Program-made: the position numbers and the translations under genes
Part shown: one piece after another, positions 30,171-39,124 of the stretch
Numbering within the stretch: the stretch's first letter is position 1
How the letters are laid out: each line of letters opens with the position of its first letter
DNA from: Candidatus Accumulibacter appositus
GTDB taxonomy: Bacteria; Pseudomonadota; Gammaproteobacteria; Burkholderiales; Rhodocyclaceae
NCBI GenBank assembly: GCA_000585055.1
Contig: JEMX01000009.1
Span: 225-64,224 of the forward strand
DNA length: 64,000 bases
Direction: 5' to 3'
The notes under the pieces: model-generated
What the model saw: only the letters and a program-made list of their open reading frames with translations
What the model was told of the DNA's origin: nothing
The model's database searches: none

Positions 30171-31492
30171 TACCGGGCTGCCGCTGCCGCAGCGGAAGTG
30201 AGTGTCAGGGTTTCTACGATCTTCAACCGCTGCCGGCGGTAGAAGGCGACCGCGGCCAGCAGGTTGCGCAGCAGCCAGGCATTGGCCAGCAACAGCGCCA
30301 ATCCAGCGGGATAAGTGAGCCACTCTGGCCAGAGCACGGCTGCCAGCAGGAGCGCCACGGCGACGAAGTGTGCCTGCATCTGCCGGTCGAGCTGGGCCCC
30401 GGCGATGACCTTGTTCATGTTCGGAGGAAGCACGCGCCCGCGCCCGAGATTCTGCAGGTGTGACCAGACCAGGAAAGGCACGATCTTGTAAAGCATGCCG
30501 ATCATTACCGACATGAAGCCGCCGAACAGCGCCAGGACGCCGCACAGCAGCGGCCACTCGGAGCGCTCGCCAAGGGGCGGCCAACTGCTTGCCGCAAGCC
30601 ACAGCGAGCAGGCGGCCAACGTGCTTAGCATCGCCACGCGCCAATAATGCTGGGTGGCGTCGAAACGGGCACGCTTGCTGCGGCTTTGCAGCTGAAGTGT
30701 CAGCGCCGCGAAAGCGGCGACGGTGAGCACCGCCAGCGCCGCGAGCCAGGGTGACGACCATTGCCAGCCGGCGATATCGACGCTACTCCACAGCAACAAT
30801 AGCGCGAAAAGCGACCAGGAAAAGCGGCGCGTGAACCACTCTGGGTAGGCTGGCGTCATCTGGAACATCGGTACTACGACGAAAGCGACGGCAGCTAGAA
30901 GAACGACACTCCAGCCGATGAAACCCCAGCCGAGATGGATCGACGTCAGCTGCATCAGTGGCAAGGCCAGCGCGCCGTCGAGAGCCACGGCCAGCAGCAT
31001 GCCGAGGCACACGGTCACCGCCAAGCCAATCAAGGACAGTTTCAGACCCAGAATGGTCGGGTTGGTCGAAGGCACGCCATACAAGGCGTGCCCGGCGCCA
31101 AAAATGAACAGTGCGACGCCGCAGCCAATAGACAATGCGGCCAGCTCGAATAGCAGCGGCTGGTAGCTCAGGAAGCCCGCCGCCAACAGCAGCGCGCCAG
31201 CGGCGACTGCCAGGTGAACCAGGGTGGCCAGGAGCTGCGGTCGCGAGATGTTTGCGCCGGCGACCACCGGAAGGATCTGGAGCATCGCGCCGAGCATCAC
31301 CTGCAGCATGAAGCCGACGGTGATCAGGTGCGTCAGCGCCAGAGCGGCCCCGGTCCAGCGTGAGGCGAATAGCTCGGGACCACTCCACAACACAAGCAGG
31401 GCGGCGAGGACGGCAAACAGCGGTGCAGTCAGAAAAAAACGAAGTGGCGCGGCGAGCGGGGGAGCCTGATCGAAGGATAGCAGCGCCTGCAT
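30170..31492 (-). CDS. Polytopic membrane protein, NnrS/oxidase-subunit-I-like
   Basis: 440 residues, about 12 hydrophobic helices. Histidines in the contexts LALTHLITVGFM and SIHLGWGFIGW suggest heme or metal ligands, as in heme-copper oxidase subunit I and NnrS-like proteins. The family assignment is tentative. It lies in the run hemerythrin, DUF2249, this gene, SirB2 (transcription order), headed by an FNR box, pointing to NO or O2 metabolism. Repeat A copy 4 directly abuts the start codon, and no ribosome site is visible in it. Confidence 0.6.
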   Translation of the reverse strand: MQALLSFDQAPPLAAPLRFFLTAPLFAVLAALLVLWSGPELFASRWTGAALALTHLITVGFMLQVMLGAMLQILPVVAGANISRPQLLATLVHLAVAAGALLLAAGFLSYQPLLFELAALSIGCGVALFIFGAGHALYGVPSTNPTILGLKLSLIGLAVTVCLGMLLAVALDGALALPLMQLTSIHLGWGFIGWSVVLLAAVAFVVVPMFQMTPAYPEWFTRRFSWSLFALLLLWSSVDIAGWQWSSPWLAALAVLTVAAFAALTLQLQSRSKRARFDATQHYWRVAMLSTLAACSLWLAASSWPPLGERSEWPLLCGVLALFGGFMSVMIGMLYKIVPFLVWSHLQNLGRGRVLPPNMNKVIAGAQLDRQMQAHFVAVALLLAAVLWPEWLTYPAGLALLLANAWLLRNLLAAVAFYRRQRLKIVETLTLTSAAAAAAR

Positions 31493-31619
31493 TACCGTGA
31501 AAGTCGCGTAAGCGACTCACGAACCTTCCTTCTCCCCCCGCGGGAGAAGGGCCGGGGGAAGAGGGGGGGCCGGTCATGACTTTCATCATTTGGGGTGTCT
31601 CGGCATGTCATGATCGTTA
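31492..31619. repeat. Repeat A copy 4
   Basis: Full-length copy. Its left end touches the membrane-protein start codon and its right end (GTTA) supplies the stop codon of the DUF2249 gene, so the element exactly fills the gap between two cotranscribed genes. Confidence 0.85.
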
Positions 31620-31865
31620 CGGCGCTTGATGTTGGATCAGGACTTCCACCGTGCCGTCAGCTCGGCGCTCGCTCTTCCAGGTGAAACCGTTGAGTTGGAG
31701 AGCCCTGTACAGCGGGTAAGGCTCACGCGGCAGGAGCACCAGCAGTCTTTCCGAGGTCGCAAGCTTGTCGAGTGCTTCCATGGTGCGAACCATTGGTTCC
31801 GGTGGCTCCAGGTCGCGGGCGTCAAGGAGGATGGGGGGCTGGCTGTCGCTTTCCATCTGCATCAT
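31617..31865 (-). CDS. DUF2249 domain protein
   Basis: 82 residues, a small TusA-like fold family (DUF2249), often found beside hemerythrins and denitrification genes. LDARDLEPPEPM and LLVLLPREPYPLYRAL are typical. Its ATG overlaps the hemerythrin stop by 4 bp (ATGA), and its own stop codon lies in the end of repeat A copy 4. Confidence 0.8.
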   Translation of the reverse strand: MMQMESDSQPPILLDARDLEPPEPMVRTMEALDKLATSERLLVLLPREPYPLYRALQLNGFTWKSERRADGTVEVLIQHQAP

Positions 31866-32323
31866 GCGGGCGTTTTTGCCTGACCAGCGAGCTGCTTCTG
31901 CAGTTGTGGCAGCAGCGCATCCAGCTGGTCGGCCAATTGCTGGTCACACATCGGATACAGGATGTTTTCTTCCTTGACATTGTGTTGCTGGATCATGATC
32001 AACAGGGTCTCGGCGTTGCCGCTGTAGTCCTCCACATCGCGCTCGGCCAGGGCGGTTTCCGCCGCGGCCAATAGCTGCCGCATTTGCATGTGCTCGCTAC
32101 GCATGACCTGCGTTGGCCCCTGATACATGCCGGTGCGCTTCTCAAAGAGGGGGAAGAGAATCGCTTCCTCGGCCTCGAAATGATTCAGCAGAGCGTCTCG
32201 CAAGCGTGGAAACTCCGTCTGTGCCAGTTCCCAGTCCTCGTCTGCCACAGCCTTCTCGATCGCAGCCAGAAAGTCATCGCAAGAGCGATGATCCTGGGTC
32301 ATCAATTCGCTGATCTCGTGCAT
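31862..32323 (-). CDS. Hemerythrin (HHE cation-binding) domain protein
   Basis: 153 residues from the ATG at 32323, which has a GAGG site 7-8 bp upstream. The longer frame to 32425 would place the FNR box inside the coding region, so the shorter form is preferred. HHE ligands appear as TQDHRSCDD, NHFEAEEAILFP, SEHMQMR and QQHNVKEENILYP. Such proteins bind a diiron centre and are linked to O2/NO sensing or iron-sulfur repair. It leads an FNR-controlled operon with DUF2249 and two membrane proteins. Confidence 0.85.
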   Translation of the reverse strand: MHEISELMTQDHRSCDDFLAAIEKAVADEDWELAQTEFPRLRDALLNHFEAEEAILFPLFEKRTGMYQGPTQVMRSEHMQMRQLLAAAETALAERDVEDYSGNAETLLIMIQQHNVKEENILYPMCDQQLADQLDALLPQLQKQLAGQAKTPA

Positions 32324-32378
32324 GAGATGCCTCGCAAAATTAGTGGTGCCATTGTCGGCCGCTGCAGCACCGCTAGCG

Positions 32379-32392
32379 TTGATCGACATCAA
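32379..32392 (-). promoter_or_regulatory. Perfect FNR box upstream of the hemerythrin operon
   Basis: TTGATCGACATCAA is an exact TTGAT-N4-ATCAA match, 56 bp upstream of the chosen start. That position fits class II activation at about -41.5. The rest of the 382-bp gap (32324-32705) has no gene. Confidence 0.88.
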
Positions 32393-32669
32393 ACAATGTT
32401 TTTCAAGGTGTCGTGCCTTGAACACACGACCTGATTTGCCCCGAAGGGCTCGCCAATGCAGGCATCGGCTGATGACAGTAGATTTCCTGCCCGCCCTTAG
32501 GCGGCGATGCGGCGAAAAAGTTCGCGGTCGTCTGTTCTTTTGGCTGACTACCTTTGCGGGAAATCGCTTTCACCGCCAGGATGCCGGCTTTCTCCGGGTT
32601 GCAACTTGGTCGAAAGCCGGCCTGTCGTTTGACTTCCGTCAAGATTGGTGTGACCTTTGTTGCCTATAG

Positions 32670-32684
32670 TCAATTGTCAATTGA
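32670..32684. promoter_or_regulatory. Inverted repeat upstream of the universal stress gene
   Basis: TCAATTGTCAATTGA is a 7-bp perfect inverted repeat with a 1-base centre, 21 bp before the ATG. It could be an operator; the regulator is unknown. Confidence 0.4.
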
Positions 32685-32705
32685 CGTCACTGTGGAGGAA
32701 GCGCC

Positions 32706-33149
32706 ATGTTCAAGCACATCCTTGTTCCTGCGGATGGATCAGATCTTTCAAAGGAAACGGCTCGGCGCGCGGTTTCGTTCGCCAAGGAGGCCGGAGCGCG
32801 CATTACCGCTTTTTTCGCCAAGCCGGAATACCCGGTCAGCTACTACGGCGAAGGCGCGCTGATCGATCCGACCACACCCGAGAAATTTGCCGAACTTGCC
32901 GAGCAGCAAGCGCAGCAAGTCCTTGACTTCGTCGCCGACCTGGGGAAGGAGGCTGGCGTCCCGGTCGACAAGTTCTCGCTGACCAGTGACATTCCTTACG
33001 AGGCGATCATCGACGCGGCGACGCAATCAGGCTGTGATCTGATCTTCATGGCCTCGCATGGCCGCCGGGGAATCAGCGCCTTGTTGCTCGGCAGCGAGAC
33101 CCACAAGGTGCTCACGCACTCGACCATTCCCGTTCTCGTCTATCGCTGA
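32706..33149 (+). CDS. Universal stress protein (UspA family)
   Basis: 147 residues with a single Usp domain. It begins MFKHILVPADGSDLS, and the ATP-binding motif near the C-terminus is MASHGRRGISALLLGSETHK (G-2X-G-9X-G-S/T). It probably binds ATP and helps survival under energy or redox stress. The preceding AGGAAG is a good ribosome site. It lies close to the FNR-linked group, but no FNR box is seen upstream. Confidence 0.9.
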   Translation: MFKHILVPADGSDLSKETARRAVSFAKEAGARITAFFAKPEYPVSYYGEGALIDPTTPEKFAELAEQQAQQVLDFVADLGKEAGVPVDKFSLTSDIPYEAIIDAATQSGCDLIFMASHGRRGISALLLGSETHKVLTHSTIPVLVYR

Positions 33150-33293
33150 TCGCCGCGCGTCATCGCCTGGTTCGCAAGTGCGCTGGGCAAGTGCTGCTTT
33201 GGCCCGACGCGACCGCCGTGGGCGCAGTGTGGCAAAATGCCTTGGATGCTTGCACGCCCGCTGGTCAAATGTGACTGGCGGCGAAAGGGGGCT

Positions 33294-33968
33294 ATGAGCA
33301 TGCGGTGCTTCGCGAAAGTAGTCGGCTGGCGATACCGGGGGCTGCTTGTCGCTCTTTGCCTGGCCACCGGCGGTACCGCTGTCGAAGCGGTCGATGTCGG
33401 CTTGGCTGGCGTATTTCCCGGCAAGGCGCTACTGACCATCGACGGCGGTGCTCCGCAAACGGTGGCTGTCGGCACGGAAACCAGCGAAGGCGTTCGGGTA
33501 CTGGCCGTCGACCGTGAAACGGCAACCATCGAGAGCGAGGGAAAGAAGCGTATCCTGCGCGTTGGGCAGAACGTGGTCTCAAGTTCTTCGGCGCAGGACA
33601 GTCGCAGGGCGGTACTGACGGCTGACGGCAACGGTCATTTCCTGACCACCGGGAACATCAACGGAAGGAGCGTTCGTTTTCTGGTCGATACCGGCGCCAC
33701 GATGGTCTCGCTCGGCGCCAGTGATGCGCGGCGGATCGGCATTGACGCCAGCAAGGGCCAGCCGGCGATAGTGAACACTGCGAATGGTCAAGCACGCGTT
33801 TCTCGAGTACAGCTGAACAGCGTTCGTGTTGGCGAAATCGTCCTGCACGGTATTGATGCGTTGGTGCATCAGCAGGACATGCCGTTCGTGTTGCTCGGCA
33901 TGACTTTCTTGAATCGTATGGAAATGCAGCGTGACGGTCAGACAATGACCCTCAGAAAGCGCTACTAG
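33294..33968 (+). CDS. Retropepsin-like aspartic protease (TIGR02281 type)
   Basis: 224 residues from the ATG at 33294 (ribosome site AAAGGGGG). An N-terminal signal or anchor segment (about 14-30) is followed by a clan AA protease domain: the active site is FLVDTGATMVSLG and the flap-side segment ends VLLGMTFLNRME. Single-domain bacterial retropepsins are probably periplasmic and act as dimers. The biological substrate is unknown. A small gene follows 12 bp later. Confidence 0.8.
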   Translation: MSMRCFAKVVGWRYRGLLVALCLATGGTAVEAVDVGLAGVFPGKALLTIDGGAPQTVAVGTETSEGVRVLAVDRETATIESEGKKRILRVGQNVVSSSSAQDSRRAVLTADGNGHFLTTGNINGRSVRFLVDTGATMVSLGASDARRIGIDASKGQPAIVNTANGQARVSRVQLNSVRVGEIVLHGIDALVHQQDMPFVLLGMTFLNRMEMQRDGQTMTLRKRY

Positions 33969-33980
33969 GAGGAGTCGATA

Positions 33981-34271
33981 ATGCGTCCGCGCAACGAAGA
34001 AGCAAGCATGCTGAGCCGTGAGCTCGATATCCTGATGGGCGAGCGGCAGAGGCTGCTGGAAGTCGTCGGTGCCGCCGCCGCACTGATCGCGTCGCTTGAC
34101 AGCCGCGCGCTGCCACCGACGGCGGTGAAGTCGGCAGATTTGGTGGCGACATCGATCAACGCCTTGTCGGACGAGACCCTGCGCGACGCGCTGGCGGCCG
34201 TGCGCGCAGAGATCGAGGACGGCGAGCCGGACGACGGCGAGCGGGAAGGCGAGCGTGTCGTCAGCCATTGA
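33981..34271 (+). CDS. Small conserved-looking hypothetical protein
   Basis: 96 residues behind a strong AGGAGG site. Acidic and helical, with an N-terminal coiled-coil-like segment (LSRELDILMGERQRLLEVVG) and an Asp/Glu/Gly-rich tail. No family is recognised. It overlaps the next gene's GTG by 17 bp and follows the protease gene, so the three are likely one operon. Confidence 0.65.
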   Translation: MRPRNEEASMLSRELDILMGERQRLLEVVGAAAALIASLDSRALPPTAVKSADLVATSINALSDETLRDALAAVRAEIEDGEPDDGEREGERVVSH

Positions 34272-34899
34272 GGCCTTGCCGGGTGCTACAACAGAGGCAG
34301 GTGACAAGGCCGTCGATCTGGATCAAGTACGGCAGGTCTTGTCTGTCGCGCCGGCGCGCACACCCTGTGTCCTCGAAGACGGCGTTGGCGACGAAGAGCT
34401 GCTGCCGGCTGCGGTGCTTTTTCCGATTGTTCAACGCAATGGCGAACCAACGGTATTGCTGACGCAGCGTACGGCGCATTTGCGCGATCATCCGGGGCAG
34501 ATCAGTTTTCCGGGCGGGCGTTGCGAAGCAAGCGATCCCTCTCCTGCCGATACGGCGCTGCGCGAGACCAGCGAGGAAATCGGCCTGTCGTCGGCGCAGG
34601 TCGAAATCATTGGTTATCTACCCGAGTACCGTACTGCGACCGGTTTCCGTGTCACGCCGGTCGTGGCTATGGTGACGCCACCTTTCGATTTGCAGCTCGA
34701 CGCTTTCGAGGTGGCAGAAGCGTTTGAGGTGCCTTTATCCTTCCTGATGAATCCTGCCAATCACCAGCAGCATTCGCTCCACTACCGCGGCAAGCTGCGT
34801 CACTACTACGCGATGCCCTACGGCGATTACTTCATCTGGGGTGCCACCGCGGGGATCATCATGTCCCTCTATCGCGCCCTCGAAATCGCTGCCCGCTAA
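34255..34899 (+). CDS. NUDIX hydrolase, CoA pyrophosphatase type
   Basis: 214 residues from a GTG inside the upstream gene. It shows the UPF0035/CoA pyrophosphatase signature LLTQRTAHLRDHPGQISFPG and the NUDIX box GGRC...ALRETSEEIGL. It is expected to split CoA or oxidised CoA into 3',5'-ADP and phosphopantetheine, a housecleaning role (NudL-like). The start is set by overlap; an internal ATG would remove conserved sequence. Confidence 0.88.
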   Translation: MSSAIEALPGATTEAGDKAVDLDQVRQVLSVAPARTPCVLEDGVGDEELLPAAVLFPIVQRNGEPTVLLTQRTAHLRDHPGQISFPGGRCEASDPSPADTALRETSEEIGLSSAQVEIIGYLPEYRTATGFRVTPVVAMVTPPFDLQLDAFEVAEAFEVPLSFLMNPANHQQHSLHYRGKLRHYYAMPYGDYFIWGATAGIIMSLYRALEIAAR

Positions 34900-35015
34900 C
34901 GATCCTGCCTGAAGGAACGCCCGACATCCTGAAAGGCATGCCCGTCCTCTCTTTGCCGGTCTTTCTCCCACGCCGGTAGCAAGGAATTACGTGAGATGCT
35001 TGCGCGGCTATCGTG

Positions 35016-35480
35016 CTAATCGAGAACCAGCGCGACTTTCTGGAGAAACTGTTCCACCTTCTTCCGGTCAGGGACCGCGCCGAGCGCCAGGTGGAGTTGA
35101 CCGAAGTGCTGCCGCAGTTCGTCCAGCGTTTCCGATTTCTCGATTTTTGCTGCCAGAGCGCGTGCATCTGCACCCAGCAACTCGTGCAAGGTGCGAATGA
35201 CGTAGCTCTTGGCAAGGCTGATGTCCTCGTCGGGCAGTGCTGTCGGAAGGGCGGCGCCGGTGGACGCCGACAGCTGCCGAACGAAGCCGCCGTTGAGCAA
35301 CTGTGCGAGGTGCTGCTGGCCCTCCGCCGGTGAGGTGCATAGGGCCAGCAACTGTTCCCCTGTTCGCTGCCCATCGATCATGATCAGCATTGTTCTTACG
35401 CGTGACGGCAAGCGGCGAGCGCGGGTGGAGATCTCGTCCAGGCCCTTCGCTGTCTTGATGAATACAGACGATAGTTCCAT
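35016..35480 (-). CDS. Hypothetical protein
   Basis: 154 residues from the ATG at 35480. The N-terminal part reads KGLDEISTRARRLPSRVRTMLIMIDGQRTGEQLLALC, like the small response-regulator-associated or winged-helix modules of betaproteobacteria; the C-terminal half is helical (KIEKSETLDELRQHFGQLH). No catalytic motif. Function unknown. It is convergent with the NUDIX gene. Confidence 0.65.
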   Translation of the reverse strand: MELSSVFIKTAKGLDEISTRARRLPSRVRTMLIMIDGQRTGEQLLALCTSPAEGQQHLAQLLNGGFVRQLSASTGAALPTALPDEDISLAKSYVIRTLHELLGADARALAAKIEKSETLDELRQHFGQLHLALGAVPDRKKVEQFLQKVALVLD

Positions 35481-36016
35481 GCTGAAAAGCCTTTTGGAAG
35501 CGCTTGGAGCGATTTTGCGAGAAGGGTCGCGTTTCTGCAAGCCCTCGCATACCTGTGGTAATGTCCTCGTTTGACTACCCAGTCGTCGCCAGCCGTCAGG
35601 CGTTCGCGATGTCGCTCACGCAAGATTTCGCCACGAGCCTCCCAGATGAGACGCTTTTCCCTGCTTGCCGTCCTGCCGCTTGAGCAGCTGCGGTCACTGC
35701 TCGTCTGGAACCGGAATGTTGTCGCGCGCTATGTGACGATGGGATTTGGATAGTTCGCGCACTATTATACGGACATTTCGGCAGGCGCTTGGCATGAGCG
35801 ACCAGGTCCTGATGCGCCCATCGCTTTCTTTGCCGCTCCGCGCCAGAGGAGGCGCGATCGAGAAATCGGCGACTCGGGAAGCTTCGCACGGCCAAGCTTT
35901 GCTATCATTGGCTGGCTACCTTTGCGGGTCACCGCTGCTGCTTTCCCCGTTGTCGGCAGTCTTGAGGGTGCGTTGTGCGGTTGGCGAACGCAAAGCGAGT
36001 GGAAGTGTGATGATGC
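35481..36016. other. 536-bp gap without a recognisable gene
   Basis: Several short frames on both strands lack ribosome sites and any motif. The right end borders a gene fragment resembling the C-terminus of cobD. The region may hold decayed sequence. Confidence 0.5.
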
Positions 36017-36223
36017 TTGCGTATCCTGCTGGGCGGCGCTGCGGGGGCGCACGGGGTGCGCCCTGGCCTGCCCTCAGCGAATCGCGAGGACGCCGGCCAT
36101 GCCGACAGCGGTGTCGGTGACGAAGCAGAAGTGGATTTCATGGAGAGTGCCGTCGGTCTGATTGGGCGTGCGCTACTACTGTGGTTGTTGTTGTTTGGGC
36201 TTGCCAATCTGGTAGGCGGTTGA
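36017..36223 (+). pseudogene. Remnant resembling the C-terminus of cobD/cbiB
   Basis: About 68 codons ending AVGLIGRALLLWLLLFGLAN before the stop. The order LLGG, a GDEAEVDF-like acidic segment and a final membrane helix matches the tail of adenosylcobinamide-phosphate synthase CobD/CbiB as I recall it. An in-frame TGA lies just upstream, and no start or upstream homologous part is seen. The call is inferred and needs a database check. Confidence 0.4.
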
Positions 36224-36247
36224 TCGATTATTTACAGGAGTTTCTTC

Positions 36248-37429
36248 ATGAGCAGAGAAGTCGTTGTACTAAGCGCAGCCCGTTCGGCCATTGGCACCTT
36301 TGGTGGTTCACTGGCCAACATGGAGCCGCACGAACTGGCCGGCATCGTAATGAAAGAGTCGATCGCCCGCTCGGGTGTCGACCCTCAGCAGATCAACTAC
36401 GTCACCGTCGGCAACTGTATTCCGACCGATTCACGTTTTGCCTATGTCGCGCGAGTGGCGTCGATCCAGGCTGGCCTGCCAATGGATTCGGTGGCGATGG
36501 CGGTCAACCGTCTGTGTGCCTCTGGTCTGCAGGGCATTGTCAGCACCGCCCAGAACATCCTGCTCGGCGATTCCGATTACGGTGTCGGCGGCGGTGTTGA
36601 AGTCATGTCGCGCGCTGCCTACATGCTGACGGCGATGCGTTCCGGGGCACGTATGGGCGACGCCAAGGCGATCGACATGATGGTGGCGACGCTCAACGAC
36701 CCCTTCGGTGTCGGTCACATGGGTGTGACTGCCGAGAACCTTGCCAAGAAGTGGGATATCAGCCGCGATGAGCAGGATGCACTGGCCGTGGAGTCGCACC
36801 GGCGTGCCGCGGCGGCCGTCGCTGAAGGCCGCTTCAAGTCGCAAATCGTGCCGATTGTGATGAAGACCCGCAAGGGCGAGGTGACCTTCGATACCGACGA
36901 GCACATCAAGTCGACGACGACCATGGAGACGCTGGCCAAGATGAAGCCCGCTTTCGCCAAGGACGGTACCGTGACCGCCGGCAACGCGTCGGGTATCAAC
37001 GACGGCGCCGCATTTATGGTGTTGGCTGCTGCAGATGTCGCCGCTGCGGCGGGCCAGAAGCCGATCGCTCGTCTGGTTGCCTACGCCGTCGCCGGTGTGC
37101 CGAATGAGATCATGGGCGAAGGTCCGATCCCGGCCAGTAAGCTGGTACTCAAGAAGGCGGGCCTGACGCTCGATCAGATGGACGTTATCGAGTCGAACGA
37201 AGCTTTTGCGGCACAGGCCATCGCCGTCAACAAGGCTCTCGGCCTCGATCCGGTCAAGACCAACCCCAACGGCGGCGCCATTGCTCTCGGCCACCCGGTC
37301 GGTTGCTCGGGCGCTTTCATCGCCACCAAGGCGATCTACGAGTTGCAGCGCACTGGCGGCAAGTACGCGCTGGTTACTATGTGTATTGGTGGCGGCCAGG
37401 GCATCGCGGTCATTTTCGAACGCGCTTGA
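36248..37429 (+). CDS. phaA: Acetyl-CoA C-acetyltransferase (thiolase, PhaA/BktB type)
   Basis: 393 residues, standard biosynthetic thiolase length. Catalytic residues are recognisable: nucleophilic Cys in NRLCASGLQG (about Cys90), His in GGAIALGHPVGCSGA, and the second Cys in TMCIGGGQG. It condenses acyl-CoA with acetyl-CoA, feeding polyhydroxyalkanoate synthesis. The ribosome site CAGGAG precedes the ATG. No phaB or phaC is adjacent, so whether it is PhaA or the BktB paralogue is uncertain. Confidence 0.9.
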   Translation: MSREVVVLSAARSAIGTFGGSLANMEPHELAGIVMKESIARSGVDPQQINYVTVGNCIPTDSRFAYVARVASIQAGLPMDSVAMAVNRLCASGLQGIVSTAQNILLGDSDYGVGGGVEVMSRAAYMLTAMRSGARMGDAKAIDMMVATLNDPFGVGHMGVTAENLAKKWDISRDEQDALAVESHRRAAAAVAEGRFKSQIVPIVMKTRKGEVTFDTDEHIKSTTTMETLAKMKPAFAKDGTVTAGNASGINDGAAFMVLAAADVAAAAGQKPIARLVAYAVAGVPNEIMGEGPIPASKLVLKKAGLTLDQMDVIESNEAFAAQAIAVNKALGLDPVKTNPNGGAIALGHPVGCSGAFIATKAIYELQRTGGKYALVTMCIGGGQGIAVIFERA

Positions 37430-37448
37430 TCGCAGTCTGCAGTCCCTT

Positions 37449-37574
37449 TTACCGCGAGAGTCGCGCAGGCGACTCACGCGACTCCCTTCTCCCCTCTGCG
37501 GGAGAAGGGCCGGGGGAAGAGAGGGCGGTCATGACCTACATGACTTGGGGTGTCCCTTCGTGTCATGGCCGTTA
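37449..37574. repeat. Repeat A copy 5
   Basis: Full-length copy lying between the convergent thiolase and bioD genes, 20 bp after the thiolase stop. It is the only full copy with no nearby minus-strand start codon other than copy 6. Confidence 0.85.
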
Positions 37575-37591
37575 GGCGCTTCAGAAAGCAG

Positions 37592-37625
37592 AAAAGCCCG
37601 GCCGTTTTGCGGTCGGGCTTTTTTT
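37592..37625. terminator. Bidirectional-looking intrinsic terminator
   Basis: AAAAGCCCGGCCG, loop TTTTG, CGGTCGGGC, then a T run. The A run on the other side would let it also serve the convergent bioD transcript. Confidence 0.85.
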
Positions 37626-37658
37626 GCGCTGTTCGTGGCGCTTCGATCGCCTTACTCG

Positions 37659-38357
37659 TCACTTGCCTTGCTGTGGAAGGCGCAGCCCCAGGGCCGCTTG
37701 CTCCGGTGTCGTGCCGTGTTCGACGACGCCGAGCAGGGGCGCCGCGAGCCGCTCTTGCAGGGCTGCCAGATTTTCGCTGAAGCGCGACATTTCCGGGTCG
37801 ATGCGATTCGCTACCCAGCCTGCCAGGGGCAGGCTGCGTGCGGCGATGGCCTGTTGCGTGAGCAGCGCGTGATTGATGCAGCCAAGGCGCATGCCGACGA
37901 CCAGGATTAGTGGCAGCTGCAAGACTGCTGCCAGATCGGCGGCGTCGGACCCTGGCCCCAGCGGAACGCAGAAACCGCCGACACCCTCGACCAGCACCGC
38001 GTCAGCGAGAGCCTGCAGCTGCGCGAAAGTGGCAATGATGTGCGGCAATTCGATGCGCCGGCCTTCCTCCTCGGCGGCGATGTGCGGTGCGATTGCCGCC
38101 TTGAAGCCATAAGGATTGACCAGTTCCAGCGGCGGCTGCAGCGACGATGCCGCGAGCAGGCGGTCGACGTCGTCGTTGCGCCCGTTGTCGTCGAAACCGG
38201 CAGCAACCGGTTTCATCGCCACCGCGCTCAGCCCGGCACGGCGCAGCGCATGCAATAGTGCGCAGCAGACAAAGGTTTTGCCAATTTCAGTGTCGGTTCC
38301 GGTGACGAACCAGGCGGGCTTGTGTTGCGTGGAACCAGCTTGCATGTTCACTCTCAT
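37659..38357 (-). CDS. bioD: Dethiobiotin synthetase
   Basis: 232 residues from the ATG at 38357, which overlaps the bioC stop (ATGA). P-loop FVTGTDTEIGKTFV (about 17-30), KPVAAG and VEGVGGF are the family signatures. It closes the ureido ring of dethiobiotin with ATP and CO2. It is the last gene of a tight bioA-F-H-C-D operon. Confidence 0.95.
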   Translation of the reverse strand: MRVNMQAGSTQHKPAWFVTGTDTEIGKTFVCCALLHALRRAGLSAVAMKPVAAGFDDNGRNDDVDRLLAASSLQPPLELVNPYGFKAAIAPHIAAEEEGRRIELPHIIATFAQLQALADAVLVEGVGGFCVPLGPGSDAADLAAVLQLPLILVVGMRLGCINHALLTQQAIAARSLPLAGWVANRIDPEMSRFSENLAALQERLAAPLLGVVEHGTTPEQAALGLRLPQQGK

Positions 38358-39124
38358 TTCCTGGCGTAGGCAAGAATGACGTCGTAACGGGCCGGCAGGC
38401 CGGCGGATGTGCGGTATTGCTCGTAGGCGGCCTGTACCCTCTGCCAAGCATTACGGCCGAGCAAGCCGCTGCGCGCGCCTTCACCAACCGAGTTGGCGCC
38501 GATTCCTTTGACCGCCCGCAGCAGGGTCTTAAGATCCGGGTAGTGCATATTGATCGTCTGCCGTCGCAGCCTGACTTCGGCGAAGCCGGCCAGCGTCAGT
38601 GCCGCGCCGATGGTCTCTGGCTCGCTGAAGCTCAGGGTGTGGCGGTGGCGGTCGATGCCGGTGAAGGCCGCGCGCAGTTCGGAAAAGGTCTCCGGACCGA
38701 GCGTGCTCAGCGCCAGTTGCCCACCGGGACGCAGAACGCGCTGCGCTTCGGCAAATACTTTGCCGTTATCGCACCATTGCACGGTCAGGTTCGACCACCA
38801 GGTCGAGAAGCTTTCGGCGCGGCAGGGCAGCGCTTCGATGTCGGCGGCCAGGCAGCTATCGGCATCCTTGCGCGCGACGGCCAGCATCGTCGTCGCAAAG
38901 TCGACCGCGGTGATGTTGGCGCTCGGCCAGCGTGCGCGCAGCAGGCGGCAACCAAAGCCCGTTCCACAGCCGGCATCGATGATCGTAGCGGGTTCGGGAA
39001 GCGGTGCGAAATCGGCCAACAGCTGCTCGCCGACCTGGCGCTGCAGGAGGGCTGCGTCGTCGTAGGAAGCGGCGGCACGCGCGAAGGATTCGCGAACGCG
39101 CGGCTTAGGGGGTAACAGGGGCAT
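38354..39124 (-). CDS. bioC: Malonyl-ACP O-methyltransferase BioC
   Basis: 256 residues of a class I SAM methyltransferase. SAM-binding motif IIDAGCGTGFGCRLL (about 48-62), and the N-terminal VRESFARAAASYDDAALLQ typical of BioC. It methylates malonyl-ACP so that fatty-acid synthesis can build the pimeloyl chain. It overlaps bioH upstream (20 bp) and bioD downstream (4 bp). Confidence 0.94.
   Translation of the reverse strand: MPLLPPKPRVRESFARAAASYDDAALLQRQVGEQLLADFAPLPEPATIIDAGCGTGFGCRLLRARWPSANITAVDFATTMLAVARKDADSCLAADIEALPCRAESFSTWWSNLTVQWCDNGKVFAEAQRVLRPGGQLALSTLGPETFSELRAAFTGIDRHRHTLSFSEPETIGAALTLAGFAEVRLRRQTINMHYPDLKTLLRAVKGIGANSVGEGARSGLLGRNAWQRVQAAYEQYRTSAGLPARYDVILAYARK

Noticed and set aside
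32379-32425. Upstream start for the hemerythrin gene at 32425
   Set aside because: The extension would place a perfect FNR box within the coding sequence. The ATG at 32323 has a better ribosome site and matches the family length.
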